DNA of 36,743 bases, taken from IMG/VR virus record IMGVR_UViG_3300047457_000542, positions 1 through 36,743 of that record; one strand, 5' to 3'. The notes below the pieces were generated by a model that saw only the letters and a list, made by a program, of their open reading frames with translations, was not told the DNA's origin and did not search any database. Each line of letters starts with the position of its first letter. The stretch's first letter is position 1. This stretch comes from a virus. Shown here piece by piece: positions 1 through 7,956 of this stretch. Made by a program: the position numbers and the translations under genes.

Positions 1-127
1 CTTCGCAGACGAATCAGGCAGAGGGGTGCCGTTACGAAACGATCCCAAGCGAGCCGCCTGCGTGGCATCCGCTGAAGATCCCGGCGGCGGTGCTGCAGAA
101 GAAGGCAAAGGACATCGAGTGCGGCGC
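1..127. repeat. Terminal direct repeat, left copy (circular join)
   Basis: Bases 1-127 are identical to 36617-36743. The reading frame of the large tail gene runs unbroken across the join. The simplest reading is a circular or circularly permuted genome of 36,616 bp with a 127-base assembler overlap, not a true terminal repeat of the virion DNA. Confidence 0.93.
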
Positions 128-3100
128 GTATCACTGCGTGGTGCGCCACTCTGACAACACGATTGCGTGCTGGGGATTGAACGCGATGGGCCAGTGCGAT
201 GTGCCCACGACGAGCAGTAAGGGCAACTTGACTGATCCGGCGAATGCCAACCTCAAGAAAATCGTCGGCTTGCACGCGGGCTATAGCACGACTGCCGTGA
301 CCTTCAACGATGGCACCGTGGTGTGCTGGGGCGACCCAGAGGTCGCTGATGTCGTCAACGGTTGGACTGATCTGGTGATGAGTCCACCGAAGCCGAGACG
401 CGATCCAGAGTCGAACGCAGTCGAAGACCTGCGCTATGTCGAGGGTGTCGATGCTGCGCAGCCGCAGTACTACAAGCCCGCGCTCGATGGCGCCTACAAC
501 GCGTCCGCTGATGTGACGACCTACAACCTCTACAACGATCGGCTGGAGGAGTGGCACAGCGGCGAGAAGCCTTGCCTCCCGATGTTCGACCTCGGCGTGG
601 AGACCGATCCGCACCTTCCGCTGGAGTTGAATGTCGAGGCTCGCACTCCGATCCCCGCCATCGGCACGCAGTTCCCACGCTTCACGCCAGACGACTTTCT
701 ATATGGCAGCGAAACTTGCGCGGACTGCGAAGCCGAAGATGGGCCATTCGATCCTGATGTCATCGAGAAGTGCTGGCGCGATTATGTCTTCAATGCGCAT
801 GAGCAGATGGGTGAGAAGTCATGCTGCGATCTGGAGATCAAGAAGGACTTTGCTGTCGGCATGCGTCGCACCGGGCAGGTCATCACGACGCGATCGACGA
901 ACCGCTATTCGTCGAATCCCAATCCATGTCCGACTGGCTATGCGGACGGCAGAAGCAACTGCCGCGACTGCTCTGGTGATTCCTACCTCAAGGTGTCCAC
1001 AGGTAATGTCTCGCACGACACTGGAGTCGGAAACCCGCCGCTTGAATGTCAATGTGACGCCGATCGCGTCTTCTATTACAAGCGAGCTGCTGATGCAGTA
1101 AGCCTCAACGCGTGTGTGCCTGTCGGTGGTTTCGGTGGCTTACAGGCGTTCATGTTCGAGGGCATCGGATGCGTCGGTGCGCATGTCGATACCGACGAGT
1201 TTGGCTATGACCCGAACTGGGCGAAGTCGGTGTTGAGCATGGCGGGCCGTTGGACAAGTGCCGAGCAAGTTCGCAACGGGAACCCCGCGTGGAACGGCGG
1301 CATGCAGTTTGGCTGGGCGAACTCACGCCATACCGTTCGCGACACGCTGCAGATTGAAGGCGAGCCGGCGCCCGACTGCATCACCGTGCATGAGTCAAAC
1401 AAGACTTGCAACCAACTGTGTCCATCGCACGCGCAGTACGACACGAGCGGCACGCTCAACAATGCTGACCGCAACTCGAAGTACTACTACCCGGTGCAGT
1501 TCTATTGCCAAGGCATTCAGGCGGGCACGAACACGACACACTGGAACAGCACGCCGCCTCAACTCTTCAAGAAGGGCCCGGCATTCGGTAACTGCGAGAA
1601 CGGCCAGACGCCCGCCGAGCGCAAGTGCCTGCCGTGCGGAGACAACCCAACACCGGGCGGAGGTGTTGGAGCGGTGTGCGGCCCGCAGAGGCAGTTGCAG
1701 ACACCGAACGGTGGCGTCTTCTCATACGGTTGCATCTACGCGCTGAACTTGGACAAGTACGGCTATGACAACTCGTGGAGAGCGCAGACGAACCAGTTCG
1801 ACATCATCAGCCGCTCGGGCACTTGCGCTGCGCTGCAGGTATTCGCTGTTCGATGGGGGCGCATGGGATCGAAGCCGTGGGGGCCGTATCACATGGGCGT
1901 CCGCAATGGCGTGGGCGATGCGTGGAACAGGAAGGGCAACGCCTGCCACTGCTGCGGCTGTGCAATAGCAGGACAAGATGGGCAGATCACGGCGAGCCCG
2001 GGCTATCCGGTCGTCGTCGCGCCAGATCAGCCAGACGGCAATGTGCATTCGATCAACGGATGGGAAGTGCTCGATGCCGTCATCGGCACCTACATGGGCA
2101 TGCCATACGAATACAACTGGATGCACACCGCTGATGCGCAACTCACGGAGTCGGGGCCGGGCTGCAGTCCAGACTGCTGGCATCATTGGGGGCAGGCTGG
2201 CCGCTGTTGTGTCAACCCAACTAATCAGGCATGCAACACGCAAACGCCAAGCCCGAACCCATATGTCGGCGCGTGCCCAGCAGCAGGCGGCGGCTACGAC
2301 TACTTCTTCTCGCAGGGTGAATCGTCATGGGGCGCGGTGTTTGGCATGTACCATCCGCCGCGATCAGTCGCCAGCGCCCGCATGGCTTTCGCCGTGATCC
2401 GTCCAGACCATCGCGCGATCGATCCTGCGACAGGTGAGCGAGCGATCAAGAATACGAACCTCATCGGCGTGCCGGGTCCAGCCGGAGTCGGAGGAGTGTT
2501 TGCTCGCGACCCCACGCAGTACCAGACCTGCAGTCTCGATCGCGATTGCCCGGGCACGACTGTCGATCCGCCGGGTGGCGAGTTCGATGATGTCTGCGCC
2601 TCGATGTGCGAAGACCCGCGCGATGCCTTTCAGCAGGGATGCGTGGAGCGACGGACGATCCACGCGTTGCATCTTTGGGGCTCGCTGTGGGATCCGTGTC
2701 CGCCGTGGCCGCGTCAGTGCGTCGGCAAGTGCTACACCGAGTTGGATGGGTTGGGTAACCCGCCCGACCCAGCGCAGACTGAGCCGTGCTGTGATCCGGC
2801 GCAGACCGACACCAATGCTCCCGACTTCTGCTGCGACGAAGAGCCGTGCGATTGCGACACGACCTACTGCTGCGATCCGGCGGTGGACGCGGCATGTCCA
2901 TGCAATCCCTCCGTCCACGGTGCTTGCGTCCCGTCATATCCGTCGTGGACACGCGTCCCGTCGCAGGTGCAGATCGGCTCCGGCGGGGCCATCCAGACCA
3001 ACACCGTCCGAACGAGTGCGAAGAACGGTTCGTGGGTCAAGGTCGGACTGCAATGGGTGCGGCGCTTCACCAACTTCTCGACGCCGTCATACCCAGCGCA

Positions 3101-3209
3101 GCCTGTGCTCTCGTCAGCCCTCTGCATCGACTGCACCGGGCATGAGCGCACATTCGAGACCTACGACAAAGAGACCTATCGCATCACCAACCCCTCGCCG
3201 ACCCCATGA
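3..3209 (+). CDS. Cysteine-rich tail-tip/receptor-type protein with RCC1-like repeats (3' part of a gene starting at 36493)
   Basis: This is the remainder of a gene whose ATG lies at 36493; across the circular join it encodes 1110 residues. Near the N-terminus (about residues 79-100 and 129-153 of the full protein) are two units with the pattern CGAYH.V.....N...CWG and HAGYS.......DG.V.CWGD, typical of RCC1 (beta-propeller) repeats. The rest matches no family I recognise. It contains dozens of cysteines in pairs and clusters, densest at about residues 920-975 (motifs such as EPCC, DFCCDEEPCDC, TYCC). It follows the tail genes and is the longest protein of the phage, so a tail fibre, tip or host-recognition role is inferred. 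Its stop overlaps the next start (ATGA at 3206-3209), so the two are translationally coupled. Confidence 0.72.
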   Translation, partial: SQTNQAEGCRYETIPSEPPAWHPLKIPAAVLQKKAKDIECGAYHCVVRHSDNTIACWGLNAMGQCDVPTTSSKGNLTDPANANLKKIVGLHAGYSTTAVTFNDGTVVCWGDPEVADVVNGWTDLVMSPPKPRRDPESNAVEDLRYVEGVDAAQPQYYKPALDGAYNASADVTTYNLYNDRLEEWHSGEKPCLPMFDLGVETDPHLPLELNVEARTPIPAIGTQFPRFTPDDFLYGSETCADCEAEDGPFDPDVIEKCWRDYVFNAHEQMGEKSCCDLEIKKDFAVGMRRTGQVITTRSTNRYSSNPNPCPTGYADGRSNCRDCSGDSYLKVSTGNVSHDTGVGNPPLECQCDADRVFYYKRAADAVSLNACVPVGGFGGLQAFMFEGIGCVGAHVDTDEFGYDPNWAKSVLSMAGRWTSAEQVRNGNPAWNGGMQFGWANSRHTVRDTLQIEGEPAPDCITVHESNKTCNQLCPSHAQYDTSGTLNNADRNSKYYYPVQFYCQGIQAGTNTTHWNSTPPQLFKKGPAFGNCENGQTPAERKCLPCGDNPTPGGGVGAVCGPQRQLQTPNGGVFSYGCIYALNLDKYGYDNSWRAQTNQFDIISRSGTCAALQVFAVRWGRMGSKPWGPYHMGVRNGVGDAWNRKGNACHCCGCAIAGQDGQITASPGYPVVVAPDQPDGNVHSINGWEVLDAVIGTYMGMPYEYNWMHTADAQLTESGPGCSPDCWHHWGQAGRCCVNPTNQACNTQTPSPNPYVGACPAAGGGYDYFFSQGESSWGAVFGMYHPPRSVASARMAFAVIRPDHRAIDPATGERAIKNTNLIGVPGPAGVGGVFARDPTQYQTCSLDRDCPGTTVDPPGGEFDDVCASMCEDPRDAFQQGCVERRTIHALHLWGSLWDPCPPWPRQCVGKCYTELDGLGNPPDPAQTEPCCDPAQTDTNAPDFCCDEEPCDCDTTYCCDPAVDAACPCNPSVHGACVPSYPSWTRVPSQVQIGSGGAIQTNTVRTSAKNGSWVKVGLQWVRRFTNFSTPSYPAQPVLSSALCIDCTGHERTFETYDKETYRITNPSPTP

Positions 3210-3742
3210 AGTCATTCGTCTACTACTACTCGCCTGCCCCGCCAGAGACCAAAGAGCATCGCGAGCAGGGCTTGAAGAATGTTCGGGAGAAGGAACTGAA
3301 CGCGCGCGAGTGGCATCGGAAGATGCGAGAAGCGGAACTGGCGCACACTGCGAAACGGCGGCGCAAAGCAGGTGCGCTCGCCTACGCAGCAACAGAGGCG
3401 CGCCATGCCGTGCAAGGCCCAGCGCCGACCTCCGTCATCGAGCAGCGAATCGCGATCTGCAGAGCGTGTCCGGGACGCGTCGATGTGTTCCACGGTGCCA
3501 CGGATGACGGCGGCGTGGGCTTCTGCACCAAGTGTGGATGTCCCGCGAGCCAGCGGTCGAAGTTATCGGTGAAGTTGACACTGGCCGGAGCGGCTTGTCC
3601 GATCGGAAAGTTTGGCGCGGTCGAGGGCACAGGCGGCTCTCTCAAGACGGCTGTTCAAGCCGTGAAGGGCATGGCGCAGACACTCGGAGCGATTGTCAAG
3701 CGGGCTGTCACTCGTGATGGCACGGAAGACGCGAAGCCGTAG
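3206..3742 (+). CDS. Zinc-ribbon-type phage protein, 178 aa
   Basis: The N-terminal half is highly charged and helical (residues 14-55). The C-terminal half carries six cysteines in the arrangement CRACP (C85, C88), FCTKCGCP (C107, C110, C112) and ACPIGKF (C131). This is the pattern of a small metal-binding module often found in phage tail regions and ending in CPxGKW/F. Its function is unknown. The start is fixed by the ATGA overlap with the giant tail gene upstream. A structural or tail-assembly accessory role is inferred only from position. Confidence 0.7.
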   Translation: MKSFVYYYSPAPPETKEHREQGLKNVREKELNAREWHRKMREAELAHTAKRRRKAGALAYAATEARHAVQGPAPTSVIEQRIAICRACPGRVDVFHGATDDGGVGFCTKCGCPASQRSKLSVKLTLAGAACPIGKFGAVEGTGGSLKTAVQAVKGMAQTLGAIVKRAVTRDGTEDAKP

Positions 3743-3751
3743 CATCCGGGA

Positions 3752-4024
3752 ATGAGCGAAGGCACAGCACAGTGGTCGCGAACGATCGCCGCGTGGGTTC
3801 AAGTCGCGGTGTTCGTCGTCGGCCTCGGCGGGCTCGCTGTGTCGCTTGGTCGCAAGGACGCGACCATCGACCAGCACTCCGGCCAACTTGCGGAACTGAA
3901 GTCAATCACGAGCGACCTAGTGCGCGCACAACTCGGGCTCGTCGGCAACGACCAAGTGACTTCGCAGCGCATTCAGGACTTGGAGCGCCGTCTTGCCTCG
4001 CTCGAAGCGCGCCAGTCCAAGTAA
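3752..4024 (+). CDS. Small membrane protein with coiled coil (holin-like candidate), 90 aa
   Basis: One hydrophobic segment at residues 13-32 (WVQVAVFVVGLGGLAVSLG) is followed by a hydrophilic, heptad-like helix from about residue 36 to the end, finishing LERRLASLEARQSK. A single span plus coiled coil is common in phage holin or holin-accessory proteins. I do not recognise a specific family. It begins a run of membrane-associated genes (3752, 5227, 5352), which supports a lysis-region role. The ribosome site is weak (GGGA directly before the ATG). It ends before the preferred start of the phosphoesterase gene. Confidence 0.62.
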   Translation: MSEGTAQWSRTIAAWVQVAVFVVGLGGLAVSLGRKDATIDQHSGQLAELKSITSDLVRAQLGLVGNDQVTSQRIQDLERRLASLEARQSK

Positions 4025-4076
4025 GCGCCTTCCGTTCCGAGTCCATCAGAAGGCTCGGAACATTCATGTCGTTGAG

Positions 4077-4928
4077 ATGCACGGCGATGTGCGATCTGGA
4101 TGGGAGCAGTGGTTCCTTCTTCGCTCTGATGCGCACCATGACAACCCGCACAGTGACCACGCGCTGCAGCGAAAGCATCTCCAGCAGTGCGTCGAGCGAA
4201 ACGCAGGCTGGATCGACGGAGGTGACCTGTTTTGCGCAATGGGCGGGCGTGCCGATCCGCGTCGTGCCAAGCACGGCGTAACACGACCAGAGCACGCGAC
4301 CGCAGGTGACTACTTCGATTCGCTCGTGCGTCATGCTGCAGACTTCCTCGAGCCTTACGCCGACCGTTGTGTTGTGTTGGGGCGCGGCAATCACGAGACA
4401 TCGGTGCTCAAGCAACAGGAGACGGATCTGACCGAGCGACTCGCCGAGCGACTTCGCGCAAAGACTGGCGCATCCATGTTCACCACTGGCTACGGCGGCT
4501 TCATTCAGTTCGCGTTCCACTACAAGAAGCAAGTGCACACGCTGACGATGGCCGTCTACCACGGCAGCGGCGGCGGCGGCATGATGACATTCGACACGCT
4601 CCGAGTCCGCCGACAAGCCTCGTTCCAGCCCGATGCAGACATCCTTGTGTGCGGTCATGTGCATGAGCGATGGTGGCTGCAGACGGCACGCTATCGCTTG
4701 CGAACCAAGAACGGCGACTATCGCGTGAGCGTGGAGCCGCAGCACCACATCCGCACCGGCACCTACAAACAGGAACTGGAGGACGGCTATGCGGGCTTCG
4801 CCGTAGAGCGTGGCATGCCGCCCAAGCCGATCGGCGCAATGTGGATGCGACTATTCATGCAGCACATCGCAAAGCAGGGAGGTCATTCCATCTGGAGGCT
4901 CGCGTGCGAGTTCCACGAGGCATCCTGA
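4077..4928 (+). CDS. Calcineurin-like metallophosphoesterase, 283 aa
   Basis: All five metallophosphoesterase blocks are present: SDAHHD (metal ligands D18 and H20, numbered from the 4077 start), GGDLF (49-50), RGNHE (104-107), a histidine at 162 before a Gly run, and CGHVHE (193-196). The enzyme should hydrolyse a phosphoester using two metal ions; the substrate is unknown. The frame is open upstream to a TTG at 3993, which would overlap the previous gene by 32 bp. I prefer ATG 4077 because the domain starts right after it, but no strong ribosome site separates the two. It sits among candidate lysis genes, where phage phosphoesterases of unclear role are sometimes found. Confidence 0.85.
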   Translation: MHGDVRSGWEQWFLLRSDAHHDNPHSDHALQRKHLQQCVERNAGWIDGGDLFCAMGGRADPRRAKHGVTRPEHATAGDYFDSLVRHAADFLEPYADRCVVLGRGNHETSVLKQQETDLTERLAERLRAKTGASMFTTGYGGFIQFAFHYKKQVHTLTMAVYHGSGGGGMMTFDTLRVRRQASFQPDADILVCGHVHERWWLQTARYRLRTKNGDYRVSVEPQHHIRTGTYKQELEDGYAGFAVERGMPPKPIGAMWMRLFMQHIAKQGGHSIWRLACEFHEAS

Positions 4929-5230
4929 CGCTGCGCGTTCGCATTCGCGACCGCACTTGGCGTGTGCGATTCATGCCAGCGCGGTACATGGGCAAGGACT
5001 GGGGTCGCTGCTATCACCCAGCGGGCCGGCATCCGCTGATCGAGATACGCCGATCCTTGCGCGGCAAGAATCTGATCGACACCATCATCCACGAACTGCT
5101 GCACGCACAGCATCCCGAGATGACAGAGGAGGCGGTTGACGCTACGGCTTGCATGGTCGCAAAATGCCTCTACGCTGCCGGGTGTCGAATCAGTCCACCT
5201 TCAACAAGGAAAGGAAGGCGCGCATCATGA
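4904..5230 (+). CDS. Small zincin-like metallopeptidase (HExxH), 108 aa
   Basis: The signature HELLHAQHPEMTEE lies at residues 63-76. H63, H67 and a downstream acidic residue (E75 or E76) would bind zinc, and E64 would be the catalytic base. The protein is short and nearly all of it is the catalytic core. The start is GTG 4904, chosen because TGGAGG at about 4892-4897 is well spaced and everything upstream overlaps the phosphoesterase in another frame; an open frame back to 4670 is not needed. It overlaps the phosphoesterase by 25 bp. No standard endolysin is visible in this genome, so this peptidase between membrane-protein genes is a candidate for that role. An SprT-like or other housekeeping peptidase is equally possible. 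Confidence 0.72.
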   Translation: MRVPRGILTLRVRIRDRTWRVRFMPARYMGKDWGRCYHPAGRHPLIEIRRSLRGKNLIDTIIHELLHAQHPEMTEEAVDATACMVAKCLYAAGCRISPPSTRKGRRAS

Positions 5231-5355
5231 TGCTTGCAACGATGAGTTCACTGCTTGGGTCGGTTTGGTTTGGTGTGATGCTTGCGCTCGGCGGCTACAT
5301 CGCCGGGCACATCATCCCAATGCAACGAGTGGCAGGGTGGTTCAGCAGGAAGTGA
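5227..5355 (+). CDS. Very short membrane protein, 42 aa
   Basis: The start ATG 5227 overlaps the zincin stop (ATGA) and is preceded by AAGGAAAGGAAGG ending about 9 bases upstream. The product MMLATMSSLLGSVWF... is one hydrophobic helix of about 25 residues with a short basic tail ending WFSRK. Its size and shape fit a minimal holin or a membrane-anchored lysis accessory, but there is no family match I can name. Its stop overlaps the start of the lipoprotein gene (GTGA, 5352-5355), so the three genes form one coupled unit. Confidence 0.6.
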   Translation: MMLATMSSLLGSVWFGVMLALGGYIAGHIIPMQRVAGWFSRK

Positions 5356-5894
5356 TCTGCCGCCCGCTCCTTTGCGTTGCAGCCCTCGTGGTCGTTTGCG
5401 CCACGAGTGGCTGCAGCGCGTCGCGCACGATCGCTCTGCGCGCGAACGCCATCCGCGATCGTGCTGACGAGATCATCACAGTCACGGATCGAATGGACGC
5501 CACATCTGCGGATGTGAAGCAGATTCGATCTAACGCAACACAGATCCGCGCAGCAGTCGCTGACATCCACGGCGTGCTGCCCTCTGTCGAGGATCAGACA
5601 CCTTGGTGGGCTACGCTGCTTGGATGGCTTGCGATCGCAGCTGCGGGCGTTGCGCTTGCGTGGATTCTTACGGCAAGCGGCGCGCTGTCAGCGTTGCGTG
5701 TCGCGTTTGGTTGGTTGCCGCGTCGCGCGGTGAATGAAGCAGAGATGGCAGCGAGCACGCTTGCGACTGATCGACCGGAGACTGTGCGCGAATGGATCGC
5801 GATGAAGCGATCGACCGACCGCGAGTTTGATGCCGCGTGGCGGCGACAGGCGCGCGGGAGAGCCCGGGCGCGTCCTGCCCCAAAGACACCCTGA
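5352..5894 (+). CDS. Lipoprotein with second membrane span (unimolecular-spanin-like candidate), 180 aa
   Basis: Starting at GTG 5352, the protein opens with a signal peptide (MICRPLLCVAALVVVCATSGC) with a lipobox and acceptor Cys21. Residues 25-80 form a polar, probably helical stretch without prolines. A strong membrane span follows at about 85-107 (WWATLLGWLAIAAAGVALAWI), then a basic tail of about 70 residues. An outer-membrane lipid anchor joined by a helix to an inner-membrane span is the plan of a unimolecular spanin, though the long C-terminal tail is unusual for that class. The start is decided by the lipobox and the GTGA overlap with the previous gene. A terminator-like hairpin follows 10 bases after the stop. 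Confidence 0.63.
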   Translation: MICRPLLCVAALVVVCATSGCSASRTIALRANAIRDRADEIITVTDRMDATSADVKQIRSNATQIRAAVADIHGVLPSVEDQTPWWATLLGWLAIAAAGVALAWILTASGALSALRVAFGWLPRRAVNEAEMAASTLATDRPETVREWIAMKRSTDREFDAAWRRQARGRARARPAPKTP

Positions 5895-5904
5895 AAACAA
5901 CCCT

Positions 5905-5932
5905 GAAACCCTCTAGCGCGAGAGAGGGTTTC
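5905..5932 (+). terminator. Hairpin after the late/lysis block
   Basis: A 10-bp perfect stem, GAAACCCTCT (5905-5914) with AGAGGGTTTC (5923-5932), encloses an 8-base loop just after the lipoprotein stop at 5894. There is no clean U tract, only CGCCCTATATTTG, so termination may be weak or the hairpin may protect an mRNA 3' end. It separates the late genes from the early leader region. Confidence 0.5.
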
Positions 5933-6342
5933 GCCCTATATTTGAGGGGTCAGGAATCGTCTTTGACAACCCGGCTGGAACGAACTGCACCGCCGCCCGG
6001 CGCTCCGACTAGCGCATCCGGGACAGGCGGGACGAACTGCACAGGACTTGCGAGCGTGAAGCGACGACCAAGCCCGGCAGACCGGAGACAGGATTGACCG
6101 CCAAGAGCGGACCACCTTCCCTCTCCTTGCGTCAAGCAGCCAGCCGGACAAGCCGACACGAGCCGACGCGCGCAGGATCGCGATAGCGGAGAGCAACGAC
6201 CCGCCCTGCAAGCCAACGCGAAGTGTCCAACAGAGTCCAACGCAGCAGTACCGCCAGCGCGATCGAGTCAGAGCCGATCGGTTGGGAGCGGGCAGAGACC
6301 TGCGGAGGACAGACGAGACCTAGACAAGACAGCGCGAAGACC

Positions 6343-6439
6343 AACCACGCCAGCCGTCGCAGTCACGACGGCTGGCTGGTTCTTGTTCGCGCGAACAAGA
6401 ATCCACACCAACAGCGGCAATCGCCGCAAGGAGATCACT
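6343..6439 (+). promoter_or_regulatory. Three-hairpin leader, copy 1
   Basis: Hairpin H1 (6343-6381) has stem CCAGCCGTC with GACGGCTGG and an outer AACCA with TGGTT. H2 (6381-6400) is TCTTGTTCG paired with CGAACAAGA, a different sequence from the other copies but with the same fold. H3 (6414-6427) is GCGGC, loop AATC, GCCGC. The ribosome site AAGGAG abuts H3 at 6428-6433 and the ATG is at 6440. The same order recurs before four other genes. Confidence 0.85.
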
Positions 6440-6778
6440 ATGTCTGCTCTCTACTGCACCATCAATGACTGCGCCGCCAAGAACAAGCCGACCGGACGCG
6501 GCCACCGCTCGATCGCTGCAACCGTCAAGGACTGGACGCACAGCGTCGAGGTCAGTCTCGACGCTGCGGAGAAGGGATCGGAGACTGGCACATGGGCGAC
6601 CATCACGCTGCGCAACCTTCGCACTGGCGAGGCAATCGAACTGGAGTCGGACGAACTGGAAATGATGTTCAACCGAGCCAAGCGCATGAAGGAAAAGCGC
6701 GAGCGTCAGATCGCCGCCGTTACATCTGCACTGCTCGACGACGAGGAGCGCGCATTCGCCCGACAGGCAATCGGCTGA
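6440..6778 (+). CDS. Early-type protein of unknown function, 112 aa
   Basis: The start ATG 6440 follows AAGGAG with 6 bases between. I do not recognise a family. The N-terminal third has a Cys/Lys/Arg-rich start (CTINDCAAKNK), the middle looks like beta strands (TWATITLRNLRTGEAIELESDELEMMF), and residues about 72-112 form a charged helix rich in Lys, Arg and Glu. It is the first gene after the long non-coding region and the first of five preceded by the three-hairpin leader, which suggests a common early regulon. Confidence 0.7.
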   Translation: MSALYCTINDCAAKNKPTGRGHRSIAATVKDWTHSVEVSLDAAEKGSETGTWATITLRNLRTGEAIELESDELEMMFNRAKRMKEKRERQIAAVTSALLDDEERAFARQAIG

Positions 6779-6790
6779 ACCACGACGCCA

Positions 6791-6876
6791 GCCACGCCAG
6801 CCGTCACGAGACGGCTGGCTGGCCTGCACCGTGCAGGACTCAACACCAACGCGGCACAGCCGCAGAAGGACTTGCC
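6791..6876 (+). promoter_or_regulatory. Three-hairpin leader, copy 2
   Basis: H1 (6791-6823) is GCCA, CG, CCAGCCGTC, loop ACGA, GACGGCTGG, C, TGGC. H2 (6823-6837) is CCTGCA, CCG, TGCAGG. H3 (6851-6863) is GCGGC, ACA, GCCGC. AGAAGGA follows at 6864-6870 and the ATG is at 6877. The H2 stem differs from copies 3-5 but stays fully paired. Confidence 0.87.
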
Positions 6877-7254
6877 ATGTCACTCAACTACAACCTGACC
6901 AAGATCAAGAACCACGACACCGTCTGCTTCCGCATCGACAGCGACGGTGAGGAGAGGATGCGGCCCGTCACGAACCTGCTCATCTGGAGCACGATGAGCG
7001 TCGACCTCGGAGAGATCACCGCCAAGAATGTGGACGAGTGGCTGTTCCGTCTGAAGGCGATCGGCCTGATCTATCAGGAGGAGAGCCAACTGAAGGTGAC
7101 TCGTGAGCAGTTGGTCGCACACATCGGCCTGACCACGAATGTCTTCCCGAACAAGACGCGAGCGCAGTTTCTCAAGAACTGCGCCGAGCGCATCAGCCGC
7201 CGGGCATCGGATCTCGTGCGCTACGCGAAGCCGGATGCGCAGGAAGTCGCCTGA
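6877..7254 (+). CDS. Early-type protein of unknown function, 125 aa
   Basis: The start ATG 6877 is fixed by AGAAGGA right after leader hairpin H3; an in-frame extension back to 6592 overlaps the previous gene. The protein begins MSLNYNLTKIKNHDTVCF. It has a compact mixed alpha/beta look, with a central segment LIWSTMSVDLGEITAKNVDEWLFRLKAIGL and a basic C-terminal helix. I recognise no family or catalytic motif. It forms its own leader-bearing unit between the genes at 6440 and 7363. Confidence 0.7.
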   Translation: MSLNYNLTKIKNHDTVCFRIDSDGEERMRPVTNLLIWSTMSVDLGEITAKNVDEWLFRLKAIGLIYQEESQLKVTREQLVAHIGLTTNVFPNKTRAQFLKNCAERISRRASDLVRYAKPDAQEVA

Positions 7255-7270
7255 CGCTCTGACGCAGTGC

Positions 7271-7362
7271 GCCACGCCAGCCGTCTTCGGACGGCTGGCT
7301 GGCCTGCCGCGTCGGCAGGATGTCACTACCAACCAACGCGGCAGAAGCCGCAGGAGTTTCTC
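7271..7362 (+). promoter_or_regulatory. Three-hairpin leader, copy 3
   Basis: H1 (7271-7303) has stem CCAGCCGTC with GACGGCTGG closed by a TTCG tetraloop, plus the outer GCCA with TGGC pairing. H2 (7303-7319) is CCTGCCG, CGT, CGGCAGG. H3 (7338-7351) is GCGGC, AGAA, GCCGC. CAGGAG follows at 7352-7356 and the ATG is at 7363. Confidence 0.87.
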
Positions 7363-7956
7363 ATGCTGTCACGAATCAAGAATCGTGTTCGTCGTTTCAT
7401 CGGCCAGAGCCTCTGTGCCGTCCTCGATGCGGATCGCCTCGACGATCTGATGCGCGAGTGTCTGCGCAGCGCGATGCAGGAGGCTGCAGAGGTAGCAGCG
7501 GATGATGCCAAGGTCGATGAGGATGATGTCATCGAGGCCATCGTCGGCAACTATCACATCAACGACGACGAGGTGCTGGAGCGCCTTGTGGACGGATATT
7601 CGCTGGATGACAGCGACATTGCAGAACGCATCGCGGAGAACATTGATCTGGATGCGGTGGTGGATGCAGTCAAGGACGAGATCGACGGCGATGACATTGC
7701 AGAGCGCGTCGAGGAGAGTCTGCATCGCGAGATCAAGCAGGAGGTCGTCGAGGGCTTGCTCGAAGACGGCCAACTGACTGCGAACATCACCGACGAGGCT
7801 GTCAAGGAGTTGTCCGAGGGCAAGCATCTTGCGGCTCTCGCTGTTCATGTTGCCGACATCCTTGAGCAGCGCGCGCTCGCACGGCAGCGGGCCGTCGAGG
7901 CACTTCGCACTGCTGCATCGGAAGTCATGCAGACTGCGCGAGAGGAGGCCCGCTGA
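7363..7956 (+). CDS. Acidic, all-helical repetitive protein, 197 aa
   Basis: The start ATG 7363 follows CAGGAG of leader copy 3. After a basic N-terminus (MLSRIKNRVRRFIGQ) the protein becomes very acidic, with degenerate units of about 15-17 residues at roughly 50-130, such as DDDVIEAIVGNY, DDEVLERLVDGY, DSDIAERIAENI and DGDDIAERVEES. The C-terminus is a basic helix. No family is recognised. An acidic repetitive surface could mimic nucleic acid or act as a scaffold, but this is only a guess. Its stop overlaps the next ATG by one base, so the sigma-4-like gene is translated from the same message. Confidence 0.72.
   Translation: MLSRIKNRVRRFIGQSLCAVLDADRLDDLMRECLRSAMQEAAEVAADDAKVDEDDVIEAIVGNYHINDDEVLERLVDGYSLDDSDIAERIAENIDLDAVVDAVKDEIDGDDIAERVEESLHREIKQEVVEGLLEDGQLTANITDEAVKELSEGKHLAALAVHVADILEQRALARQRAVEALRTAASEVMQTAREEAR

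Larger units (their letters stand above)
5895..6439. other. 545-bp non-coding, T-poor region upstream of the early genes
   Basis: No credible gene is present; the short open frames have no ribosome site and no family resemblance. The stretch 6001-6360 contains only 31 T in 360 bases by my count, a strong strand asymmetry compared with the coding regions. A short direct repeat ACGAACTGCAC occurs near 5980 and 6031. TTGACA at 5963-5968 resembles a -35 box, but no -10 box follows at the right distance. The region ends in leader element copy 1. It is a likely home for an early promoter, a long untranslated leader or a replication origin, but I cannot assign any of these. Confidence 0.55.

Noticed and set aside
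4670-4903. Longer zincin protein starting at 4670
   Set aside because: This part overlaps the phosphoesterase core in another frame and is Arg/His/Ala-rich noise. GTG 4904 with TGGAGG is the better start.
5136-5351. Longer form of the lipoprotein starting at 5136
   Set aside because: It would bury the signal peptide and lipobox inside the protein. GTG 5352 gives a proper lipoprotein N-terminus.
5963-5991. Sigma-70 promoter based on TTGACA at 5963
   Set aside because: No -10-like hexamer occurs 16-18 bases downstream (the sequence there is CG-rich), so I do not call a promoter.
5837-6468. Short open frames in the non-coding region before the early genes
   Set aside because: None has a suitable ribosome site or family resemblance, and the T-poor composition alone removes stop codons and keeps frames open.
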